From Diatrype stigma (Eukaryota > Ascomycota > Sordariomycetes > Xylariales > Diatrypaceae), in contig JAKJXP020000007.1 of NCBI GenBank assembly GCA_022225965.2, positions 124,001 through 188,000 of the forward strand: a stretch of 64,000 nucleotides of DNA, in the 5' to 3' direction. This document shows positions 46,740 through 56,600 of this stretch, in pieces (within the stretch, counting starts at the first letter, position 1; each line of letters starts with the position of its first letter). The position numbers and the translations under genes are program-made. Under the pieces are notes generated by a model that was not told where the DNA came from, searched no databases, and saw nothing but the letters and a program-made list of their open reading frames with translations.

Positions 46740-47738
46740 CTAAGTAATCAAAGTCGATGGTGGCGTTCCAAATGCGGCTCTCCCGAAATCCACAAACGGC
46801 AGTAGATAGAGGCAGCTATGCCAGAAACACCAAGTTCGCCATGTCCGGCGATCATCCGCTACGCCGCCTCGCTGCATCAAGACCCTCCAGACCACCAAGC
46901 CGCCGAGTGCTACCATCAGCGCTCCAGCCCACACCGGCGGGGCCCAAAACCAGGCGCACACGCAGGACCAGACGCACACGAAGAAGGCGATGGACCCGCG
47001 CGAGAAGCGCTCGCCGAGGAACAGGACGATGGTCTTGCGCCCGCGGAGGCGATCCCCCGCCTGGTCCTTCAGATCCTGCACCTGCATCGTGGTCAGGACG
47101 ACGCCGCTGATGATGGCGGTCCACAGGTTGCCCTTGGGGCCGACCTCGGCCCCATGACTGCCGAGCGCGATCCGGAGCGAGCCGTGATTGAACACGCCGT
47201 AGCCGAGGGCGATCAGGAGCTCCCGGAGGAAGGCCTCGTCGCCGCCCCCGAGGTCGTTGTACGCCCAGATGCCCGCTAGCATGCCTAGCCCGTAGGCCCA
47301 CAGCCCCAGGAGGTGGTGGTACCACAGGCTGAGCGGGATGATGGCAAGCATGGCCCGCCGCGTCTGCTCGGGTGTGATCTTGCCGCTGGAGATGGGCCGC
47401 CACGGCTTATTGACCGCGTCCTCGGCGACGGACAGGGCGGAGCGCTGGTTCGCCATGTTGAAGACCAGCAGGTTGCACCAGTTGAAAGCGAGCACCAGCG
47501 GGAGACGTAAGACGATCTCTCTCCAAGTCGGGGGACGAGGAACCACTCCAGATTCGTTGTCGGCAGCGGCGAACGTCCCGGCTAGAGCCCCGAGAATCCC
47601 GAAGGCCGTGTTGGGGAAAGCAAAGGTAACTAGGTCGCTCTCCGTAAAGCCCCAGAGGACCGAGATGATATTTCCAATGCTCATCCTTGTAGGCGGCCGG
47701 CCCAAACGGGTCGGCGGAGCAGATTCGCTGGCCGACAT
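46740..47738 (-). CDS. UbiA-superfamily prenyltransferase / membrane terpene cyclase
   Basis: Single exon, 332 residues. About seven to eight hydrophobic helices are present. The first Asp-rich region reads NQRSALSVAEDAVNKPWRP (from Asn97; Asp107, then NKPWRP), and the second reads QDLKDQAGDRLRGRKT (Asp222, Asp225, Asp229). These are the two Mg2+/diphosphate-binding motifs of the UbiA superfamily. The ED..NKPWRP form is typical of a fungal subfamily that includes the integral-membrane sesquiterpene cyclase Fma-TC of the fumagillin pathway. The protein could therefore cyclise a prenyl diphosphate rather than transfer it. Aromatic prenyltransferase activity is an alternative. It is a membrane protein of the ER or a related membrane. 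It stands alone between a P450 and a rhodopsin-like gene, and no separate prenyl-diphosphate synthase is seen. Confidence 0.85.
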   Translation of the reverse strand: MSASESAPPTRLGRPPTRMSIGNIISVLWGFTESDLVTFAFPNTAFGILGALAGTFAAADNESGVVPRPPTWREIVLRLPLVLAFNWCNLLVFNMANQRSALSVAEDAVNKPWRPISSGKITPEQTRRAMLAIIPLSLWYHHLLGLWAYGLGMLAGIWAYNDLGGGDEAFLRELLIALGYGVFNHGSLRIALGSHGAEVGPKGNLWTAIISGVVLTTMQVQDLKDQAGDRLRGRKTIVLFLGERFSRGSIAFFVCVWSCVCAWFWAPPVWAGALMVALGGLVVWRVLMQRGGVADDRRTWRTWCFWHSCLYLLPFVDFGRAAFGTPPSTLIT

Positions 47739-49180
47739 TATGTTGTCGAAGTGATAGGTATGTATGAATCTGGTACTGCTTTAAGGTACCGGATTACTAG
47801 TCTGAGTCGGCTTCATAACCCGCGGTATGACACGAGCTATTTCTTTTTATAATTGAACAATAATTCTCGCCAGCGCCTGTAGGCCAGGTCTGAGATACGA
47901 CTAGCTTACAAGTTTGTATGGCAGTACAACGGCATATTTACCCTAGAAAAGGGGTCAAGCCCCACTGACCCACACAAGCAGTAGATGCATGATAAGTGGT
48001 TGCATGTGAAGTTGAACCTGGGGCAATGTTGAGTAGGACTACGCCGACTAACTAGAAGGTCTTTCTTGGGATTCATAAATACGGGTTATCGTTCTTGTTT
48101 GCAACTACTTACGTAGGGCTATACGACTAGTTTAACGGCTTAAGCATGCCACATGGGGCACTCATGCAGACATGGAATATAGACGGCGTAACATTGCTCT
48201 GCTCTATCTGAAGGATGGATGCAGTTATAAGAGAGCCCAGAACAAGAAGTATAGCCGAACATTGTGTAAGTAGGTAGCATATATCACACTCACATAGTCT
48301 TAGCTGACGGCTCCTCCTTGTAGTTTCTCGTGCTGACTCCACCGGTCCATCGGAAGCCCATTGGGGTCTGAGGTGAGACATCGTTGGGCTAGCAGGCCGG
48401 CGCCACACACACCAAATCGGAGCTGCATACTTCGTAGAATCCGACGAATGGCCGCAGGACAGCAAGCAGTACCAACATTTCTTGGCTAAAGGATGACTGC
48501 AGCTTATACTAGATTGTTAGCTTGGGCATTCATATAACCTGAGAGTTATCATAACAAATTAGCACGCTTACGGTGAACACATATTTGGTTACATCCAGGT
48601 GGGTTAGCCTTTGATATATCGATGGTTTTCTATATTATCCCCATCGGCCGACTAAACGACCATGCTCTGGATCCTAGATAGTAAAGTGTGATCGAAGGAA
48701 AGCCATGTGGCTCGGCGCATACACACATTTAGTTAGACTACACTTGCGTTTAGAACAATCCGTTACCAAGATACCATGTATGTACTCTGGATCCTAGATG
48801 AGGTTACCTCAGAATATAAACAATAGTAAGCAGTCCTACCCTCCTACACGATGAACCTACTGCTTCGCCAAATAGGTAGACGGAATCCTGTGCTGAGCAA
48901 ATAAGGAAGTTCAGGGCCTGGCGATAGTAGGCGCGTAGAGTACGACGACTGGCGAAAGTAAGTAAAGAGTGACCAACGGCCACTTCAATGCCACGATGGG
49001 TCATCGATAAGTGTCCAATAGCTACTACTCAATTGCTTCACTCAGTCTTACCTACTACCCCTCCACAAATGTGTCGTCCACTTCCTATCCGTTCATGAAA
49101 CCAAGGCGCGCGTATTATGCGGTACTAACACAACCTGACTTTCCTTCCCCTCTTCCTTGATGCCAGTCGGAGCCTGAAGA
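47739..49180. promoter_or_regulatory. divergent promoter region between UbiA and rhodopsin-like genes
   Basis: About 1.4 kb between divergent genes. Frames 48127-48465 and 48804-49004 on the minus strand have no domain features and are not accepted. CTCTGGATCCTAGAT occurs twice (about 48664 and 48785), a short direct repeat. No RNA gene is recognised. Confidence 0.45.
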
Positions 49181-50548
49181 ATGGCAGACTTCAGCTCCAG
49201 CGGCCTCACCTTTTTCATCTTTACCATCATCTTCACTATATTATGCGGTGTCTTCGTGCTCTTGCGCTTCCTCGCCGCCAGGATATCGCGGCGGTCCTTT
49301 TATCTGGATGATGGCTTCATCCTCTTTGCCTACGTGAGTAACAAGCCTGTACCCCGCGACTTCTGCTGTTGAACCCATAAAATACTTTTACGTCGAAAGA
49401 CACGTCTAACTCCTTATGTGTCTCATCTTTCCGGGAATAGATCAACATGGTGGCCCTTGCAGGTGTGGGCATCTGGGCTAGCTGTAACGGCATTGGCAAG
49501 TCCGCTGGAGAGTTGACGGATTGGGAACTAGGAGTAAATGCAAAGGTTAGACGATGGAGAGGCCCTCAACAGCGTGGTTCTGGAAAACAGTTATGCTAAC
49601 AGGGTTGGCTGGTCTCGACAGCTGATACTAGCATCCGACGTGTGCTGGCTCCTGGGGAGCGTCTTCGTCAAGCTGTCCATCCTCTGGCTGTATCACAGAC
49701 TCTTCGCGACGACGGAATTCCGGCGCTGGTCGTGGACCATGCTAGTCTTCGTCAGCTGTTACGGTATCGCCTTTCTCATCGTCTACCTCACCAACTGCAT
49801 ACCCATGGATCAGCTGTGGAATCCGCAGCCCGGCGGCCATTGCAGGGACATGCAGTACAGCGATTATGCCACTGTCGGCATCAACATGCTGATTGACATC
49901 GCTATCTTGATCCTCCCTATGCCGACGCTATGGGGTCTCCAGCTGCCCGTCAGGAAGAAGGTCATTGTGACCGTCATGTTCAGTTTCGGATTCGCGTGAG
50001 TAGTCCTCAGTCCAGTTCATCTTGATCGTTCCGCCTCTTCATCTATCCCCGGAAGCTAGCGGGTGGACACATAGTTAGGAAGCCTCCAAAACTCATGCAT
50101 ATACAGGACCATTGCCGTGATGTTATACCGGATTATCCTGACCGTAAACGTGCGAGGCGATCCCGACTTTACGAAGCACCTGGGCTTGATCGGCCTAGTG
50201 AGCGGGTTTGAAGTCTGGTTCGGTATCATCATTGCCTGCCTACCGACATTAGCACCGCTGGTAAGGCCTACCGTGAGCAAGTTCGTCACCGGTTCCTCGA
50301 ATTCTCGGCCCTCCGCCTACAGCGCAACCACGGTACCGCTACGGATGCTGGGCAGCAAGAATCGCATCCCCGGGAAGTATGACCAGATAGGCAGCAGCAA
50401 CAGTCAGACGTACCTCAACATGGAACACCTGGGCTCAGAACCAGGTATCACTACGGAAGTCACGTATGACCCGCGGCACCCGCCACCCCGTTCCGCTGAA
50501 GGTTCGAATAGGATCTATGTTCGGAGCGAAATTGAGTCCGGGGTCTGA
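49181..50548 (+). CDS. rhodopsin-like (PTH11/SAT4-type) 7-TM membrane protein (2)
   Basis: Join(49181..49333, 49441..49545, 49622..49995, 50107..50548), 357 residues. TM1 is LTFFIFTIIFTILCGVFVLL, followed by SFYLDDGFILFAY with the family DD pair. TM3 reads LGSVFVKLSILWLYHRLF. The extracellular loop has NCIPMDQLWNPQPGGHCRD with the conserved Cys pair. Later helices are NMLIDIAILILPMPTLWGLQLP and, after splicing, FGFATIAVMLYRI. The tail is polar. It belongs to the same superfamily as the protein at 17291-18654 but is not closely similar to it. Its function is unknown, with a receptor-like or accessory role inferred. It is transcribed away from the UbiA gene. Confidence 0.83.
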
Positions 50549-51927
50549 CGAGAAGGGAGTTGCTTTATTTGCGTCGTATCTCATGTTTCCGAGGAGGTGT
50601 CCCCGGCTAGTGATTACTTATTGATGAATATACCGAATAGGGGTAGAGGCCACGCCCTCACTTTCACTTTTCACAAAGTCACCAGGGACCACTTTCTATC
50701 AACCAATTGTCCCACTACGGAGCTAGTTTTCAGAGGCGGAGCATACATACTCGCAGGTATGGGGATGGATTGAGTCTATAGGTACTCGTGAGTAAACCAG
50801 TATTACAAGTGAATGCTTGCAATCAGGACTACACGTATATATATACACGGGACAGCAGCAAGGCGTATCCTTTACGTACCCTTATGTTTGAAGTTGTCAG
50901 AAGTCTTCTGCATGTCGACTCCTCTCGAAAGGGGTGATCTTCATATCTACGCGCACCGACGCCTCTCACCGGGACCAAATGCTCATAGCGTCCCCACATT
51001 GTGTTCCTATCGTGAATCAGCGTAACTATAGAGCATTTGGGGAAAGTCTAGATTCGTTGCCTAGCTACCTCGTTTGTCCCCTGCCAGATAGCCGTGGGAA
51101 GTGTGTGCCATAGAAGAACCCGAGAATAAGCCGACAGGGCGGGATCGATTGATGGATAAACATTACGGGAAAACATGCGATGATACTAAATTTAGTATCA
51201 AGTTTGGCCTCGGCACGGAATTGACGTTCTGGCGCCAGTTTCATATGTTCTAGAAGACTAGACTCCGGTTCCGATTCTCGTCGGTGGCTGTTGTAGCTGC
51301 GGGGCTCGTTCAGTTGGAACGCCAAATAGGCTGGTTCAGCTCGAATACGACTACTTAGTTATTGCGTCTGGTGGTGTTTCCTCCTCCTATATAAGATCAC
51401 ACTAGTTGAACGGCGTCGTTAAACCCCGTGATGACTGCACACGTATACTGGCGGACTGGGCCCATAAAGGGAGGCCAGCAGGCGGGGTCAAAGTTGCATG
51501 CGGCGCATGCCATGCGCCAGGGCTATAGCTAATGTCGATTGCTAATGTGCTGACGAGGCATAGCAGGTGACTAGGGGTAGCTCTAGTCTACCACGTAGTT
51601 AGTTACGAGACCCATGATCCTGAGGATGTAGAGTTACCTACCCCTTGCATCACCTTTCAGCTCCATGTACGTCGGTTGCCATGTGCATTATCAAGTCTGT
51701 TTGTCATTAGCAGCTCCAGGGGCGCGTATCCAGGGGGGCGTTTTTCCGTTTATTGATCGATGTCACGTCGCTTGAATGGTTTGCCAATCGGGCAACAACA
51801 ACAATTGGGTTATTCGGGTAATCTTTGTCCTATCGGTCGATCGTATAAATCGAACGGGAAGCTGCGGCAGAATGTTACCACGGGTTTGTTCTAGTCACCG
51901 TTGTACTGCATCTGGCCCATCGGCGTC
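50549..51927. other. intergenic upstream of the second BBE-like oxidase
   Basis: About 1.4 kb containing the promoter of the plus-strand oxidase. Frames at 50813-51025 and 51065-51325 are unsupported. A TACTAAATTTAGTA palindrome is visible near 51183. Nothing else is recognised. Confidence 0.5.
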
Positions 51928-53953
51928 ATGATCACCCTCCTACTTCCTGTTATTGCTGCTGCCGCCGCTTCTCTCGTGGTAGGACTTGATCTCGGAAGCA
52001 TCTCCTCCAACCCGGTTGTGGAACTGGTAGCACGTGGTTCGGACGCTGCTGCAAATGGCTCGCGACACTGCCGATGCTTCCCGGGTGACACATGCTGGCC
52101 GACGCAGGCCGAATGGGCGGCTTTCAACAAGACCGTAGGCGGACGGCTCATCGCCACCGTGCCCATAGCCTCGGCGTGTCACCACGACAGCTTCGCCCCG
52201 TACGATGCCGCGGCCTGCGCCGACCTGCAAGCTGTCTGGGACTATCCCCAGACGCACTACGAGACGTCTTCATCCCCCATGGCTCCCTTTTTCGCCAACG
52301 CCAGCTGCGACCCCTACACCGCGCCCTCCGACCAATGCGTGATCGGCGCGTACGTCCAGTACGCCGTCAACGCGACGGGTGCGGAGGACTACCGGGCGAC
52401 TCTGGCCTTCGCCGCGCAGAACAATATTCGGCTCGTGATCCGGAATACCGGCCACGACTACTTCGGCAAGTCGACGGGCGCCGGGGGCTTGGCGCTCTGG
52501 ACGCACCATCTCAAGGATACCGAGTTCATCGCCGACTACGCGTCGCCGGCGTACAGCGGCAAGGCGTTCAAGCTCGGCGCGGGTGTGCAGTTCTTCGAAG
52601 CCTATGCCGCCGCTAATGCTGCTGGGGTGACGGTTGTCGGCGGCAGTTGCGACACGGTAAGCCTAGCCGGCGGCTTTACGCAGGGCGGCGGACACGGCCC
52701 CTTGATCTCCAAGTTCGGCCTCGGCGCGGACCAGGTCCTCGAGTGGGAAGTCGTCACCGCCGCGGGCGACCACTTGGTGGCAAGTCCGACTGCGAACGAA
52801 GATCTGTACTGGGCGCTGTCTGGCGGTGGCGGGGGCACTTACGCGGCCGTCCTGTCGGTTACGGTCAGGGCGCATGAGGATCTCAAGGTGGCGGGTGCCA
52901 ACCTCAACTTTACCAGCACGGGGGTTTCGGACGATGCGTTCTACGGTGCCGTGGGGACCTTCCTCATGTCCCTGCCGGCCCTGGCTGATGCGGGAAGTTG
53001 GAGCAATTGGCAGCTTGCCCAGGGCTTCTTCAACTTGCAGCCGGTCTTTGCGCCCGGCTTGGACAAGGCGGGCCTTCAATCTCTGCTCGATCCCGTGCTC
53101 GATGCCCTGAGTGCAAGTGGTGTTACATACGGTGAGAACGACAGCCATCCATGCGCCGACCGCATGAGGGTGCCCACCTCACTCGACCGCACTAGATGGA
53201 TGACGGAACTGACAAGCAGTGGCAGGCTACGAGATATACGAATATGATACTTTCTATGAGGGCTTTGCCAACTTAAACCCGGTGTACAACATCAGCGAGT
53301 ACAACTTTGGTGGCAGACTGATCCCCCGCTCTCTAGTCGAGACCAGCAGCTCGACATCTACGCTGATAGATGCGCTGAAGTTCATCATCGCCAACGGCGG
53401 CGGCATCGGCGGGAACCACTTCAACGTCTCCCGATTTCCCACGGGCGGGATAAGTAACTCAGTGAACCCCATCTGGCGCACGTCGATCTTCGATGCGGCG
53501 CTGGGCTTGTGAGCTACTACTTTTTCTATACCTCCTTGTGCTATTGATCCCCACCCCTCCCATTTGAGAGTACTACCCTTTGCATTTCATCGTTACTTTG
53601 GCAACTTACAGTGGTTTATCTCCCTGTCTGTCCGACTTACTCACAATGATAACCACAGGCCCTTCGATTACGAGAACTTCACAGCGAACTTCGAAGTCCA
53701 GAAGAAGATGACCGAGACGCTCATGCCGGCGCTAGAGGCCATAACGCCGGGTGGCGGTTCCTATCTCAACGAGGCTGATTTCAGACAGCCGGACTGGCAG
53801 ACTGCTTTCTACGGGGAGAACTACGCCGCTTTGCAGGGAATCAAGGACAAGTACGACCCTCACGGGCTATTCTACGGTCTCACAGCTGTCGGGAGCGATA
53901 GGTGGACGATCCAGCCCGACGGGCGCCTCTGTCAAACATCTTGCACTAGCTAG
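51928..53953 (+). CDS. secreted BBE-like flavin oxidase, bicovalent FAD (2)
   Basis: Join(51928..53131, 53226..53508, 53659..53953), 593 residues. The start MITLLLPVIAAAAASLVVG is a signal peptide. IRNTGHDYFGKSTG supplies His176 and VGGSCDTVSLAGGFTQGGGH supplies Cys241, so FAD should be bicovalently attached as in the paralogue at 35732-37507. The C-terminal BBE part has GGSYLNEADFRQPDWQTAFY and KDKYDPHGLFYGLTAVGSDR. Several N-glycosylation sequons (NKT, NAS, NAT, NFT) and Cys pairs fit secretion or a vesicular location. The enzyme would oxidise a cluster product with O2, giving H2O2. The second intron is long for this window (150 bp). Length nearly equals that of the first BBE-like enzyme, so the two look like paralogues. 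Confidence 0.9.
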
Positions 53954-54202
53954 CATATAGACATATACGAATTACGAAGACCGTGTATAATGAAGCATTA
54001 TGGCTTTCTAGAATATCAGTAGATGTAGCCGTAAAGGCCCGTTGTGTTCAAGGCGGCCTTGGCTTTACGACTTGTATACGCACTAACCCTGCTGGGCTCA
54101 TATTGACTGGTGTCTAGAGTGGATTATAGTATACAGGTGAGTGTGATTTTATTCATCGCTGGCACGCTGCGGAGAGGTTCCAGATCGACATCGAGATCTA
54201 GA

Positions 54203-55306
54203 TCACCGATACGCAAAGATGGTGCTCTCCGACGCCGCCGTGTACTTCGTCGTTCTATCGACTCCCTGCTGCCGGGCGGCCAGAGCTGCCTGAGCTTGCC
54301 TCGTCGCTCTCGGGTTCGCCGGTAGACCGATGGGCGCGACGGACGGCTGCGACGACGTTCTCCAGGGGTGCGGGTCTCTCCATGTCGGCGGTTCTTCCTG
54401 CCAGGGGGGGACGGGCATCCATTGCCCGCTGGGCGCGACGCTTGGCGGGCGAACTTCCTGCTGCTGCTGTTGCTGCTGGGGCATTTGGTATTGTGGCAGC
54501 AGTTGCTGCTGCATAGGGCTGGTGGGGTCCATGGGGACTTGCGGAGCTGCATCCTGCGATTGGGGCCTCAGATACACGGGCTGCACGGGCTCCACTACCG
54601 GGTACGCGGGGGGCTCCATCATCACCGACGGAGGCGAGCGCGAGCCTTGCGATCCGGGTCGCAGATGCATTGGGGGCTCGATGACCGACGGCGCCGCGCC
54701 CTGCATCGCCATGGGCTCGCCCGACCTCGCTTCGTCGTCGTCCTGCTGCTGTCTCGCCCTTCGCCTCCGACGTACGAAGAAGAATGCCAGGCCTGCTATG
54801 GCTAGGAAGCCGATGATGGACCACACTATGATGGCAGCCAGGGCGCCGGGGCTGAGGTTCGGCCCGGGGTCGACGGTCGCCAAGCCGGATGGGTCGCCTC
54901 CTTGGATCGCGGCTTGGCTGCCCGGGTTGGGCTCGCCGCCGGCGAGGTTTTTGCTGTCGCCGTTTTCGAGGGAGCTGGCGCCGGAAGATCCGGTAGCGGA
55001 GCTGACACCGGCTTGCGAGCCCGAGTCGCCCGAGGATACCGAAGATTTGTCGTCTTCCTCCTTTTCGCCCTCCTCTGCCTCGCTTCCCTCCTCCTCGCCC
55101 TCCCCTTCCGCTGCTGGTGTTGTTGTTGGTGTCGCCGCCTGTCTAACCTTGTTCGCCCTCACGCCATGCCGCCGCAGGAAGTTGTTCAGGGCTTCCGGCG
55201 GTAGCGCGACCTCCTCGTCGGCGGCGGTGCCCTGGATCCAGGCGGCCGTGCTAACGAAACTTGCGATGCGCACCGCGCTGATGCCACGTGGGAATCTCGG
55301 ATCCAT
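54203..55306 (-). CDS. single-pass membrane protein with acidic ectodomain and Pro/Gln-rich tail
   Basis: Single exon, 367 residues. The N-terminal part (MDPRFPRGISAVRIASFVST) is followed by a region rich in Glu and Ser (about 65-120). One transmembrane helix at about 155-178 (ALAAIIVWSIIGFLAIAGLA) is followed by a basic stop-transfer run FFVRRRRRAR. The C-terminal half is rich in Pro, Gln and Met, with a polyglutamine stretch. This layout resembles fungal wall-stress sensor or adaptor-like proteins, but no conserved domain is recognised. The opposite strand has a long frame that I read as a shadow because only this strand gives a clean TM plus stop-transfer architecture. It is probably outside the biosynthetic cluster. 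Confidence 0.65.
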   Translation of the reverse strand: MDPRFPRGISAVRIASFVSTAAWIQGTAADEEVALPPEALNNFLRRHGVRANKVRQAATPTTTPAAEGEGEEEGSEAEEGEKEEDDKSSVSSGDSGSQAGVSSATGSSGASSLENGDSKNLAGGEPNPGSQAAIQGGDPSGLATVDPGPNLSPGALAAIIVWSIIGFLAIAGLAFFFVRRRRRARQQQDDDEARSGEPMAMQGAAPSVIEPPMHLRPGSQGSRSPPSVMMEPPAYPVVEPVQPVYLRPQSQDAAPQVPMDPTSPMQQQLLPQYQMPQQQQQQQEVRPPSVAPSGQWMPVPPWQEEPPTWRDPHPWRTSSQPSVAPIGLPANPRATRQAQAALAARQQGVDRTTKYTAASESTIFAYR

Positions 55307-56600
55307 CTCGACTCGAACTGAGGGATCTTTATATTATAGATATATATAAAGGGGAAAAGAACGAAAGAGTTCTGTCCAACCGGGGACAACGAAACGAATG
55401 CACAAATTAAAGATAGGACGTTGTGTAAAATTAACGGGCCGGCTGCCCAGTGACAGAACTCCGGGTTCAGTGACGGGAAAATAATTGACAGGACGGCGGC
55501 GGCGAAAAGAAGAGAAAGAAGGGAAAGGTAGGACAAGGACAAGAAGGGCCAAGAAGGAGGGCCGGGTTTTGTGTAAGTCCCTAAGGTAAGTATAGATGTC
55601 GGAGAAATATTAAGAGACTCATTATTAACTAGGGGGGGCAAGAGGCTCGTTCGGCGAAGAAGGCTAAACAGGGGATTCAGTCGCGTGCCCTACATAGTAA
55701 CAGCGTTTGGATCTCTGAAATGCCGAGACAGACATCGACATGGCGTGCAGCGCTTCTAGTGTCGCAGGTAACCAGGGTAAGAAGGTAGGACTGTCGATCA
55801 TTTCGCCGTCTTTTAGGTTTAAGTTCTTTCATCGGACGAATTGTGCGAAGTGACAAGTCCCAGAGCCAGATTCCCAGGTTTGACTCGATATTGACAGCTC
55901 TGGCAATCTCGGGGGCCCTCTTGAGATGAAACGGCTGCTGAATGCCAAGGGTCTCACAATGTCCTTGGCAGCCCGAACCCCCTATGGGCCCTACCCCACC
56001 CTCCCCACCCCTTAACCAGATCCGCAACTAGATCTGACATTTAGGGATATGCTATAGTCCTAGGTTATGGAGGTTGCCCACTGTTAACCGAAATACGTTA
56101 TACCCGAAAGACGCCGGAATCTACATAGTGAACCATGCTGTCGCCTTTCCGGCCCATCGGCAAACCGGCACTAATCCAAACAAACATGTTTGACGTTCAG
56201 CTACCTAGTTACTACGTAGTAAGTCTGGAGTACACCCGGAACTGCATCCTACCTACCTAGGTATGTATTAGAAATAAGTCGTTGGTCCCCAAAAAGAATT
56301 GAAATTAAGACGATGGTACAGCATGTCCGACGATTCCATTGGCCAATCTTGCGCCTTGTTAGGAAAACTTGTTTGTGGTCGTGGTTGGTCGCAATGAGCG
56401 ATGATGTGATCTGATGCAGACTACGAAGTAACTACCTACTCGGCACAATACACTAGATTTCTTTTTATAGGGCGTTTCGCTTCATGTCTTCCACTAGTTC
56501 AGGGTTTACCTTGTCAATTGTTACCTTGGCGCTACCATGAAAACAGGGCATCGGCATCGGCATCGGCATCAGAAACAAAACCAGAAGCAGGACCGGATCG
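55307..56600. other. intergenic
   Basis: About 1.3 kb between two minus-strand genes. Pyrimidine-rich (minus strand) leader sequence lies upstream of the membrane protein start. A TTACTACGTAGTAA palindrome sits at about 56209-56222, next to a CCTACCTAGGTA palindrome near 56253. No gene is recognised. Confidence 0.5.

Noticed and set aside
54330..55349. 339-codon plus-strand frame opposite the single-pass membrane protein
   Set aside because: Cys/Ser/Gly-rich antisense of a low-complexity gene. The minus strand has the coherent TM and stop-transfer layout.
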